DNA of 64,000 nt, taken from the NCBI GenBank assembly GCA_040954595.2, contig CM082591.2, positions 5,704,001-5,768,000 of the forward strand, given 5' to 3'. Source of the stretch: Balanoglossus misakiensis. Its lineage: Eukaryota; Hemichordata. Within the stretch, counting starts at the first letter, position 1, and each line of letters starts with the position of its first letter. Of the stretch, positions 10,973 to 22,248 are shown piece after piece. The position numbers and the translations under genes were made by a program. The notes under the pieces were generated by a model that saw only the letters and a program-made list of their open reading frames with translations, made no database searches and was not told the origin of the DNA.

Positions 10973-13452
10973 AGTCAACTGCTGAGGATCATAATGTAGA
11001 TTTACTTCAAATACTTCCCATGGTTGTTTTCAAAGATTCGGTGCTATAGTATTGGTAGATGTTTAAAAAGTCTCACGTCCTTGGCGCGCAATGCCATACA
11101 ATTTGTTCTAAATGTCGGTCATGTCATTGGTGACGTCAGCCCGGTTGTTTTGGGGGCACCTGGGCATAGACGTTCAGACGGAAAATAGTTGACTAACAAG
11201 CTATGACTCACGCAACATGAATGTAAACAGCACTTCGTTACTTTAGGAAAATAACACATAAATTTAACGCTTGACGTTGTGTCCACTGAGACGGAGCAGC
11301 TACAAAGTGATGTGTCCCGCTTTCTGAGCCAGGTTAGCTGATTTGTCATGTTTACACCGTGGCGACTAAGTAAAGGCGTCGATGGCGTCGGTTTGAATCA
11401 GCGATTCTTTCAATTTTTGACATCACATAGAGGTTCGCGGAATGTGCGCACGTATTCTGACGTCACCTTACGAAGCTATACACATTATCGCGGCAATTTG
11501 CACATAACACATTATTTCATTGCGCTATAAGATATTCTTACCTGGAAAGTTTTTTTCTCAAGAAAACAAATCTTGACACTAAAACAGAGCTTAAATATTT
11601 TCGCAAAGCATGTTGAATTTTGTTGAATGCATTGTGGAAGTGATTTGTTGCTCTAGAGTCCTTCACTGCAAAATGTATTACTTGGCGGGATATTTTCGCA
11701 CCTACCGAAATCAAAGTGTCCGTGTCCTTCGGGGAACACAGCATACTCCCGTCGAGGGAAAGCATTCCCCCTTTTCCCGTCTACAGCGCTGCGACTCATT
11801 TTAACAATTTAACGTCGTTCTTTACGTGCGACTCAATTTATGCAGCGCCAACATATTAACCGCTATCAAAAGCAGCTGTAGAATTCATATATTTTAGCCG
11901 GTTTTCTTTACGATACGGTTACTTAGACATCCGTTGCCGAGGAAACGAAATACAACCAGCTCTGAAAAACCACAGTGTCGTCAGTAAAAGTTTCCGCTCA
12001 TGTCGAGCCATGCTTTGGGTCGGCGCAAATCGATTTCCTTTCCCCGACAGCGTCGCCTGTTCATTGGAGCATTTCAACTTCTGCCCAGGGGCAATAAACG
12101 ACTTGGGAAGGTGACTTGAGAAAATCCTCCTGATGTTGAAACAACACCATTATACTTGAGACAAGAGATCTCAGTGGTTTGTTATTTTTGAATTTCTTTT
12201 CTCCTGCTCGAGAAACAATCGTTGGAGGAAAAAGATGTGATTAGCCGATAACTTGTGCGCATTCCGAAGAGATCAATTCGCCAGAGGTAGTTTACAAAGC
12301 ATAGGGGATTCTCTGGCGCTCACTCCTTCAATCGGAGCTACCCGAGTGTACAGTCACGTGACTGTTGCCCCGCCACCCAGGGCGCCTGAAGTTTCAAGCC
12401 ACATTTGAAGGTCTGTCGCCGCGGTGGACAATCGACGCATGATGTTAGGATCTTTGGCGTTAATGACGAGTCTGTTTTTTTCTGATGGGAAAGTGCGCGT
12501 AGTGCAGTGGAGTGTGATATTGGAACAAAGGAGGGCGTCAGCGACGGTGCTTAGCATTTCCCTGGGGAGGGGGAGGGGAAGGGCGAGGTCTGAAAAAGAG
12601 CTTATTCACATACCTATACCTCTTGTGTTGACAAATCCTGGAGATAAATATTAATGGCTGATTATCTTTCGATTCAGTCTAAAGTGCCTGTATCATAATA
12701 ATTGGTATTTATTGATATCAAACAAACCATACGTTTTCGCTATATGGCTAATACCTTTTCATTGTTTGCTTAGGTAAAGTCCTTCCCCAAGGGATGTGCA
12801 GATAAAAACAAGCCTTAAACATGATGACGACGGTGAAATAGTCTGACATTTGCAGAGTCAAAACTAAACACATTCAGTTAGGCACTTACACTTCTGTCTC
12901 TTGACCACCCACATATCCCCGGCGTAAGCAAACAGACCGTAACAACAGTAAATTTCTTCCTCGTCAGTCAGACCACTTGTTGCTGTTCGTGACGCAGTTC
13001 ATTCTCATCCCTTCTAGAACACGCTTGTTCTTCCTTTCTTTTTTGATTGCAATTAATTTTCACATCGAAGCTTCTGGCAATGTGTTCGCACATATTTGCC
13101 TTCATCATATAGCCCTATCTGTCCCGATGAAGCCTATTAAGAAAATAAAAAATACAGCCCTATGTATCTCATTTTCATTTTAAAATGATTCACAACATGA
13201 ACAGTGTAAACACTCACGGCTCTCTTATATACAACTGAAGAATTGTAATGGCCTATTGAATTAATTATACGCACAGAAATTACGTCATTCAATTTGCATA
13301 TTAAACCTCTATAAGTATATTCCAGGCATGGCAATGGCGACAACACTGATATGTCATTGATATTTCAAACAACAATAGTAACAGCGCTTAAACAAAAACG
13401 TGATAACTGTCTCATTGCGATACATAAAGACATGAATGCGTATATGCGTTAT
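10973..13452. other. Intergenic, no gene supported
   Basis: Several 60-75 codon frames overlap here on both strands but none has a domain or convincing splice signals. A 16-bp palindrome ACAGTCACGTGACTGT lies at 12350-12365. Confidence 0.45.
12350..12365. promoter_or_regulatory. Palindromic CACGTG E-box
   Basis: The perfect 16-bp palindrome ACAGTCACGTGACTGT contains CACGTG, the core bound by bHLH-zip factors of the USF/MAX class. It lies in a GC-richer stretch without an attached gene, so a regulatory role is only a possibility. Confidence 0.25.
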
Positions 13453-13629
13453 AGGTATACGGTCACCTAAAAAATTACATATTCATATGTATGGTCAACT
13501 GAAAGGACATAGATTGTCGAAAGGCCATGTTGTGGCGCTTTTTTCCGCGTGTGCCACCCACTGAAAATCTATGATTGGCTATTGAATTTTCCATGGTTAC
13601 CGTTATATTTGCATATTGACTGTATACCT
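13453..13629 (+). mobile_element. Family B MITE, diverged copy
   Basis: It starts AGGTATACGGTCACCT and ends GACTGTATACCT, followed by TTAA; the left flank is TTAT, one change from TTAA. The core GTGTGCCACCCACTGAAAAT with ATTGGCTA is shared with the other family B copies. Confidence 0.7.
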
Positions 13630-13633
13630 TTAA

Positions 13634-16600
13634 CACTGATTCTCTTCTGATGCTTGCAGAATCTTTCCATAAGTTTCATTATTTTACACTTTTTACTGAT
13701 GTTATGGAAACTAAGAACTTTTTGTTGAAATATTTTATGAGTACTGAAACACTGCTTTTAGCGCTCCCTTTTCCTTTTTTAGTTCCCCTTGGTGTACAAT
13801 CGAAGTACAAACCCCTCAGGGCACGGCTAAAGTAGTTGTTACTTCGCCAGAAGGTGGTGGGGTCTGAAGCTAAAACCTCGTGATTTATAGCGCGGGGGTC
13901 GTCACGTGACCCGACCAGACACTGACCAGAGTCAAGAGTTGGACAAAAGACAGACAGAGACTGTCAGAGAACATGCTGATCCTTTGAGGTTAAACTTTGG
14001 TTTCCCATCAAGGGGTCTTAATGTCACCTTGCTGCGGTAAAATGACACATTGTACGGATAAATAACAGCGGGGGATCGGGTACTGGCCACAACCAGGGAA
14101 TCCCACTGGCGATGAAGGCCGTCTGAAACTAATACCGTTAGTAAAGAAATAAAATAAAACTACACTTTTTGTCGCTTCAAGTTCCCTAACACACATCATT
14201 TGTGAAGAAATTCTCATGGATCTCTTTCATTTAAACAACGCAAACCGTGGTGTATCAGAACGGTGTGTATCTAAACGGAATGTATCAGAATGTAAAATGG
14301 AGAGTATCAGAAGGAAAAGTACAATGTATTTGAATGTAGAAAATTGAGTGTGTCATAGTAAGGGTGAGTATCAGAATACAGTGTATCAGAATGTGTATGC
14401 GTATATGAATGGGGTGTATCAGTATGGAACCTCTGACGACATCTTTGTATAGATTCACCAGCCTGCAGTTATCCATGGGCGCCAATCGGTCTGGCGAGTT
14501 AGCCTACATTGTGCCCGGTTCATTTTGTGAGCTTCGTCTTTACATTGTTAGAAACTGACACATATATTCTGTATACTGTTTGAGGTTTAGTGCTGTCTTG
14601 CTGCAAAATGGTATGTCCCTTTCCCGTGTCACTGGATAGCAACTGCAACATTGTGTGGATTGACTCAATTTTTGCCAACCTAAAATCCTGATCTTGATGT
14701 CGGACGACTGTTAAGTGTCAACTGTGCCTATACATAGACCACATTTCGTTACATAGTTTGGAATATATACACTATACATGTGAGACCTACATCAATAGGT
14801 AGCTATTAGATATCACGTGAGCAACAATGAATGCCCGGGTTCAGGGATTGTGACAGCGTGTTAATCGTATTAGTTGGACAGGGCCTTGTATGTTTTGACG
14901 AGAAGTTGCACAGCCAATTGAAAAGGCATCGTACATAATAAGCTGAATGTATCAAACAACGTATACACACTTGAAAAAACCACAGTGCGGTGGGAAGCTC
15001 CTTTTACACAGTTACCAAGCTACCAGGCGGTGGGGGACAACCACGCATACACGGAATGGTGTGAAAACTCGCTCGCTGTGACCGGCGGTACTGTTACCAA
15101 GCGGGAGTCTTCAAAGAAGGGCATATACTGACCATGGCGGTTGGCATTAATGTGAAGCCTCCAGCACTCCGATGAATGTCCATGGTAAGTGCAAAGTAGA
15201 TAGGATTTGTGACGTCATTTTCATGTGCGAATTAATGAAGTTGAACCGAAATTGTGATTATGATTGCCCGGAATGAAACATGTCTATGCAAGAGCCCGGT
15301 TCTCGACATGTGTTTTATATTTGACTTATCCTTCTATGGTTACGCAGTAAAACTAATTTTATTTGGTTGAGACGAAAATAAGTCTTGCCTCTTTAATACG
15401 TAGCGCAGATCACAAATGGACACAAATTCACGAAAACGATGGTTATTTTACTGTGTAAGGCAGATAGATATTATTGATTATCGACCAAATCATACAGAGT
15501 AAATAAAAAAAACTAGGTTATTGGTGCTGTTAGTGCAGTTATGGTATAATGAGGAAACGACAACTGTTCGAACTTTAATGCCGTCATGGCGTGGGAACTA
15601 CATCTGGCTGTTGCACGTGGACGTCTGCCCGTGTAACGGACTCCTCATCCAGACCAGCTCCCTGGTCGAATATTAGCTTTCTCTTTCGCACCATTCAAAA
15701 ATGTTACCGACCAAAACAGATTGAAACAGATACGGACCATGGGAGACATTTGATCCGCAGAACACGGTTACTGTTCGGGGGGACGAGTTGAGACGATACC
15801 GCTGGCGGGCGATTATGGAGTGTGTCTGCATATCATATTCACATTTTTCATGTCATGTCCCGTTCTCTGGTGGTAGCCTGTACATAGTTGCATTTTATTA
15901 CTGCGCGGCCTTTGACCTCGCTGTGATCTATTAGTAAGCGTCACTCCCACTGGATTAATAAGTCTCTTTTTTGTGCCAGTGGATTATTTTAGTCTCTCCT
16001 GCCGTGCTGTGTTTCCCTGCGTGTTGATTTTTAGTTGGAAAGTAAGACTTCTGGTGTGCGAGTGTTTTGCATAAACTGAAGAGGTTTTGGGTAAGTGCCG
16101 CTGCCGCCGAAGTTAACGAAGGTCACTTCTTAGCTATTGTCTCGCTTCCGCCTTTCTGACTTCGTTGTTAAATCACCCAAAATAGTTGGGTAAGCCCATT
16201 CCTTTGTTATTCGTCTGTAAGTTGAATTGATATGGTAGTGCTAACTCTCACTATACATCCGATCATCAGTCTAGGGAGATCTTTCCCATCATCAAAGAGG
16301 TCTTTAGTGCGCATGTCTCATAAGTGTGGACGGCTTGTCGAATTTTCAGCTATTTTCAGATTTCTGACTGTGCTTTCAAGCAAACAAATACGAACCATGG
16401 GATCAAAAGTCTTACACCTAGTTAGGGAGAACCATTTGATTTCTGGGGGGTTGGGGAATTTGGGTATGTATTTTTTTCAACCATGGTTACTGCACATTAT
16501 TACGAGTCCACCTTTTTCTTCATGCCACCGTAGAAGATTTTTTTTCCTCGGCACCATCTGCCATCAAAATCTTTCCCCAAAATCTTCCAGTAACCCCCCC

Positions 16601-18001
16601 CCCCCGAAATCAAACTGTTCTCCCCTGTGAAGAAGCTTCAAGTATCATTTCGCATTTTTATCTGTTTTGGCAGAGGTTTTCATTATGTATATACATGTAC
16701 CTCGCGACCATTGTTTAAAACTGTCCCCATTCACACGACGGGCCGATCAGTACAAAACTGCCACATGCAAATATCGACCAGGTGCTCCTAATTTCTCCGA
16801 TTAAGAGTATAATCACGTGGTCGTGTACTCGACGCCGGGACAAAGGTAATAAGGCCACTGCTATAAGATTCGCTGTGTCCTCAATTGCCCCCATCTATGC
16901 GTTATTGAATTAACATGGCGTAAAGTTTTAATATAAGACATATGTCGTCTGTCTCAGTTCCCAATGGGCGTCACGATATCATATGATATTCATCGTATTT
17001 TATGACACGGCTTGCATCGCTGAGTAAAATTTGATCCTCATGACACAGCGTCGTGTCCTTATACAGTTTCTCGGTATAAAGGCGCCACTGGGTGTTTTAC
17101 TTGCGTTTTTTTCCAAGTTTAGCATCTTACAACCCACTCTTCAAATGTTTGATCTCCACTATTCAGGCGGAAACGGGCACGAGTAGATTTTCATGAAGCT
17201 GGAGTTTGTTCTTGCATTGTGCACAGCGCCGATAAACTTTATGACGTCATAAAATGGCGGCCATGATGAGGCCGAGATTGCGCTCGTAAATCTTGGCTTC
17301 AAAACGTGCCTCCATTGATCCGTTCGCCCAATTGAGGTCCCGTTACTCTTTCATTCTTTTTTTTGCAACTGTCAGTACTTTGTTCTCTGCGGTGATGGAT
17401 GGTCTGGGAAAAAAACTCGATCAAGTTGCACGCGTTGTGTACTGCAGTTTGAGTTTGGGTTCTCTCTCCCCCATTGACCCCACTCGACGCGGATAAATCT
17501 CTAAGTGCCCTTAAAATCGCCACACTTCACTTTTCAGCGACAAACTAACAGATGCACAGTGTCGACGAATAGCCATCAATTTCAAGCCACCCAAATTACC
17601 ATGTTTTGTTTGAAGTTCAACTTTCACACCAAGAACATGTGTTTCACATGTGTTGCTGAAAGAGGAAGTCGGTTGTCGCCCACTGATTTGCATTTTTATG
17701 ATTTAAATATCACATTTATGGTCATATATCTTCGGCCACACCAGACATCATTTGCATACTTATTGTGCTCCCACTCTCGCGCGCGCTTTACTTTGTAAAT
17801 ACAATAGTTCGAGGGAGTCTACCTAACGTTTTAAAATCTCCCAAATTATCGAAACTTGCGTCGCCGACAAGAACACCTTTTTTGAGTTTGTGGAGATTCT
17901 AATACGGGTGTGCGCATATATGACAATTACTGTGTACTCTTACTGTAGAAGGCTAATTAAACGGGTGTGACACCGGTTTATTATTTCACTATTTCACAGT
18001 G
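13634..18001. other. Intergenic, one minisatellite
   Basis: Beyond the TATCAGAA-type minisatellite at 14249-14432 and a run of 12 C at 16594-16605, I see no feature. The 132-codon frame at 16232-16630 starts with ATG but reads through the C run, ends in low-complexity Pro/Ser sequence and is not considered a gene. Confidence 0.4.
14249..14432 (+). repeat. Degenerate minisatellite, unit near GTGTATCAGAAT
   Basis: Diverged tandem copies of GTGTATCAGAA with variable spacers of 3-8 bases recur about ten times over 180 bases (for example at 14250, 14282, 14305, 14366, 14381, 14415). The pattern is an old, decayed tandem array. Confidence 0.6.
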
Positions 18002-18138
18002 AAGCATAAAGCCACGATCAGAGGTTGATAACACATATGTGTGTATGCCCGTCCGTAAGCTTGTTAATGCGGACTGGTCTAAGTTTGAAAGTAAAATCTT
18101 GAAATAAAATGCAAAAATTGCAGCTATTGGGGCTTTAA
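18002..18138 (-). mobile_element. Family C MITE, end fragment
   Basis: The segment includes GTAAGCTTGTTAATGC, AAGTAAAATCTTGAAAT and the end TTGCAGCTATTGGGGCTTTAA, matching one end of the family C copies at 32795-33120 and (reversed) 3197-3539. The other half of the element is missing. Confidence 0.55.
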
Positions 18139-19228
18139 CACCCCTTCAGCGATGACGCAACAGGCAGAGTAACACTGTCTCCGTCTACCACTACCGGGAG
18201 TAAGAGTAACGGTTACTTTAATTAAATTAAATAGGGTTAATATCGTGAGAGAATGGTCCCCTGAGAAAGCAGCGTTTAAAACTGATCTCCGCGGAAATCT
18301 CCGTAGCGCATTAAAACTAACCACAATTTCAAGTCTCTATTGTGTCGTCTGCACTGTCTTGTCCCAGCGGATCGAACCGCCCTAATTGGAGTAGCATCCA
18401 TATGCTAAACCACCGCAATTGTGTTTTGGTGGAAGTGATAGCTCATTGCTGCATAGTGCGAGTCTTTGAAATGTGCTGAGTAATTGGGACTCCCTAGACT
18501 CTCTCACAGCCCACGGTTCGCTACAAGGCTCTCCCCATATCAGTCGATAAGCCTGCATGGACGACGAGAGGGGCTGTGAGAGAGTCTAGGGACTCCCGTG
18601 CCTTTACTCACAATTTGACAAGACTGCCTTTTGTGTAGCGACATACGCGCGCTGAATCCTACAGCATTGCTACCTCGCAGATGCGCAGTAACTCAAAATT
18701 TGATATGCGCTTCAAAAAAAGGTTAAAGAAATACTGCAATCGTTCTTTACATACATGCTACTGTACCGTTGTCATTCTAAATCGACGCAATAAGTGAGGT
18801 TATCATAATAAATTTCATAGAAGAAAACAACTGTGCGTTTAACCCGTTGTCGTGACCAGAGAGATAATAATGTGCTGGCCATGACTCATTAACATAGTTA
18901 TAACATATTCATTTTATTAAACTATTGTCCACCAAGTCAGAAGGCTGTATTCCACGAATAGCTTCAAAGTGTGACACACAGACAATTACAAGAAAGTTTT
19001 GGAGTATGCCATTAGCAGTTGTTTTGCATGTTTTAAATCTTAACACAATTAAGTGTCTAGGGTTGTCTTAAAAGATTATTTCTTCATGGATAGCTCCGAT
19101 CAATTGATCTTTGGAGGACCCTTAGAGCGTTTCAGCATCAACTGCGCGCGCCTGCAGATACTTGGTGTCGATAGCGCGCAGTTCAAACCTGAGATATATT
19201 CAGTGTCTTGTGGGAAAGGATCATTGAA
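18139..19228. other. Intergenic with one palindromic element
   Basis: Only the inverted repeat at 18486-18597 stands out. A tRNA-like B box near 18370 lacks a fitting acceptor stem and was not called. Confidence 0.4.
18486..18597. mobile_element. Small palindromic element, 112 bp
   Basis: TCCCTAGACTCTCTCACAGC plus CC faces its exact reverse complement (GGGCTGTGAGAGAGTCTAGG plus GA), giving a perfect 22-bp stem around about 60 bases of loop. Both outer edges read GGGACTCCC. No clear target duplication was seen. It may be a tiny MITE or a structured RNA. Confidence 0.6.
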
Positions 19229-19512
19229 TTAAAGGGACAAAGTCTCTCTCTCGCTGCCCTTTTTCCATTAATCATGTTTGATACAAGACACTGTTTACGT
19301 TAATGTATATGTGTATGTGTAATGAATGAACGAGACCGATTATTCATTTTAGCGAGTATTTTCACTCTCGTGTCTACAAGTGGGATGAAAGTTGTGTGTG
19401 GTTGAACATTGATTTAGTATACATATCCACATGTACATTAACACAAACAGTGTCTTGTATCAAACATATTTAATGGAAAGAGGGCAACACGAGAGAGACT
19501 TTGTCCATTTAA
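19229..19512 (+). mobile_element. Family A MITE, slightly shortened copy
   Basis: TTAA flanks both sides (19229-19232 and 19509-19512). The left end reads AGGGACAAAGTCTCTCTCTC and the right end GAGAGAGACTTTGTCC. The central hairpin of the reference copy is partly deleted. Confidence 0.85.
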
Positions 19513-20112
19513 AATAGGCAAATGTAAAGTAACATACTGACGGGCATATGTGATCAAATGATAGCGAAGTCACGGTCACCCGTGAGACGCCCTTTGTCGA
19601 AATCAACCGCAGCGTGACCACGCTTTTCTCGTGCCGCAACAAAAAGGCCACTGTTTGCACTGGACTTGCTTGTTTATTTATGAGACACATAAAAAACTGT
19701 ATAGATATTATTCACGAAACCGCTCATTAAAATGACGGCATTAGTGTTAAATTTAACCAGAATGCAAGGGTCGTAGCCACCCCCTCAAGAAAGCAGTACC
19801 AGTTTCTGCCAATTATCTTGTGTTATGCGAATTGCATTCAACTGTAAACCAAGAAAGATACACGAGGGGTCAAGGGGCAAATGAAAAGTCGAAAGGATAC
19901 CGGGACGATGACTTGTATCTAAGATGTGATCTGCTGTTGTAGTAACACCGGTAACTGTATGATGATATATCACAATTGGACTGAAATTAAGCATAATTAC
20001 GTGCGTATAAAATGTGTAAAAATCTCAGCGATATTGATCATTTTAAAGCATTGTTTATATAGAATTCAAATCGTGTTTGATATGTATGTACAGCTAATCA
20101 TCAGTCAGAGAG

Positions 20113-20142
20113 ACAGTCAGTCAGTCAGTCAGGCATGCAGGC

Positions 20143-20181
<39 letters not shown>

Positions 20182-20197
20182 AAGACAGTCAGACAGA
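20113..20197 (+). repeat. Microsatellite (GTCA)n then (CAGA)n
   Basis: About 18 bases of GTCA repeats are followed by a short GCATGCAGGC interruption and then roughly ten CAGA units. Confidence 0.9.
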
Positions 20198-20636
20198 GTG
20201 TGGCATTTGGTGTCTACCAAGTACTATACCATACTGTCGTGATGTGACCCTAATTCATATTTAATTATATTAAGTGATTAAAAGGCATGGACTGTGTCAC
20301 TAATCCGGATTTAATCGGAAAAGCGCGCAGCTCATCTGATCTTTTTTTTTTGTTTCTTCATACAATAAAACGTTACGTGCCGCCGACAGAGTGTGACCTT
20401 ACCTACAGTTGTTAGCGGCTATTAAGCTAAATTCACTATTTGATATTACAAACAATGACTGAATGGACGATATAATGAAATTGAGAATGTGTTATGATAC
20501 ACAAAGTAAGTCATAAAAACGTAAATAAAACCGTTTATCGTGTTAACAAAAGTGGGTGGGGAACTGTATTGTACATCGCGGATTTAAAAGCAGTGAGTGG
20601 GAGGGGTTTATACGTGTCAATCACGTGAGAGGTGAT

Positions 20637-20645
20637 TATATAAAG
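20637..20645 (+). promoter_or_regulatory. TATA box-like motif
   Basis: TATATAAAG is a strong match to a TATA box, with an E-box CACGTG about 16 bases upstream. No open reading frame of note follows within the next kilobase. Confidence 0.25.
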
Positions 20646-22055
20646 AAGACTAGGTGATACTGTAATCCAAGCACGGCGTGTTGGAAGTGATCAGCTTTAA
20701 GGATATACTAGCAATTCACATAGATGTTTGTCTTCGCTTAAATTAAAAAAATGATAGCACGGTTTGTATCGCTCCATGCAGAGCTGTAGAAGACGGGTTT
20801 TAAACGCCACTATTTTCTCTGTCAATGTGGTGCAACATTTTGCCATTTCACGCAAATTTGGGTAACGAGCATAGCTGTACTTCAAAACGGAATTAATAGA
20901 AAAGATAAAAGTCAATAATGCCGTATACATATTGTTACGAAGGTACTACGAATGCATAGAATTTAAATATCAGTGGTGGATGAACAATGAGGGTGTACGT
21001 CATTAACATAGCGTTAGCTGTAGTAGCCGTACACCTGGGTATTTTGAATATTACGTAAGGGTTTTTGATGTTTGACTGTCTGCAACGGCAGTCAAGTGGC
21101 GTGAGCCGACCAGACAACAGATAAGTTGTACTCGGCCATGAGCGACGGGGACTGGAATCTTGTAATCCACGTGGGAGCTAGGTGTTGAAATTCAGCACGT
21201 CGGTATGTCCTGTTGGTTTGAATTCAGCGTTGCTCTCGGACTTAAAATGCATTTCTACGCTAGCAACTGTAAGTGAAGTGAACCTGTTACTTTCTTCTGA
21301 GAGGACTTCAGGAAAGAACTGTGTGAGAAAGCAGCACGCCAGCGTGAACCAGCGTCGGGTCGGTGCAGAGAACTCAGGGAACACTGAATTATCGCGTCCG
21401 CTCACCACGTGTGTAATATTACCGCGGAACTGATACAAGTTTCTTGAGAACGTTACAATATTTCAGTAAGAACCCTAGTAACATTTAAGTTTCAGTGCGT
21501 GTACTATGATATTAATTTTCTTCCTGTGACATATAGATTCGGAGTGAACATACATAACTTTGGGTGTACTGTGTATCATTGTTGTTGCTTGTCTGGGTGT
21601 TTGTGTTGCGAGTTTTTGGTTCGCAACAATATCAAGCTAACAACATGTAATGTGTATACTAGGAGAATAAACACGGTTTAGGAAAATTGTATTTTTCTAT
21701 GAGGAACGAAAAACAGAAATTGTTGTCTAACGCTGCGGCAGTTACTGCAGGGGGCTTTACGCGCGGCACGCATTAGAGGCGGTGCCTGGGACATTGTTCG
21801 TGATCAGACTAAGATGCTATATGGAGCATATTGTATGAAGGATGTATTAATATTCAATGTGGGTAGAGAACTCACCCAGTTGTAAAAATAATGAGGTAGC
21901 TCTTCCGTCGACTTAATTTTAAGGGTGCCATCATAAGATCTAGTCATTCGGCGCGCGAGTCTTTAATGATTGAGTGTAGAGGGGTGAAACTATACATTGA
22001 TATGGAAAGGGGTGAAACTGGATAAGGTTCAACATCCTAAACCAGTAGCTGACCT

Positions 22056-22066
22056 GGGGGGGGGGG
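22056..22066 (+). repeat. Run of 11 G
   Basis: A homopolymer G tract immediately beside the family B element at 22071. Similar C runs occur at 16594-16605, 41026-41039, 47805-47819 and 49978-49992. Confidence 0.9.
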
Positions 22067-22070
22067 TTAC

Positions 22071-22244
22071 AGGTATACGGTCAATTTAGCTACAGTTACC
22101 ATGGTACACTTGAGATCTAGCCAATCACAGATTTTCAGTGGGTGGCACACGCGAAAAAGCGCCATCATGTGTTCTTTAAAACGCTCAAATACGCCAATTT
22201 CAGCCATATATGGGCGTATGTAAATTGGAGGTGACTGTGTACCT
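22071..22244 (-). mobile_element. Family B MITE, reversed copy
   Basis: It begins AGGTATACGGTCA and ends GTGACTGTGTACCT, followed by TTAA (22245-22248); the left flank is TTAC. Relative to 34575-34773 it lies in the opposite orientation, with AGCCAATCACAGATTTTCAG near 22119. Confidence 0.75.
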
Positions 22245-22248
22245 TTAA

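Larger units (their letters stand above)
19513..22066. other. Intergenic with a promoter-like motif pair and a GACA repeat
   Basis: A GTCA/CAGA repeat lies at 20113-20197. TATATAAAG at 20637-20645 preceded by CACGTG at 20621 resembles a core promoter, and an AATAAA occurs near 21665. No convincing protein-coding exon lies between, so any transcript would be noncoding or unrecognised. Confidence 0.35.

Noticed and set aside
16232-16630. 132-codon ATG-started frame
   Set aside because: It runs through a 12-C homopolymer, ends in low-complexity sequence and has no domain, signal peptide or splice context.
18355-18420. tRNA-like sequence on the minus strand with a GGTTCGATCC B box
   Set aside because: The T-loop is one base short and no pairing acceptor stem or proper D-arm could be found; at most a decayed tRNA-derived fragment.
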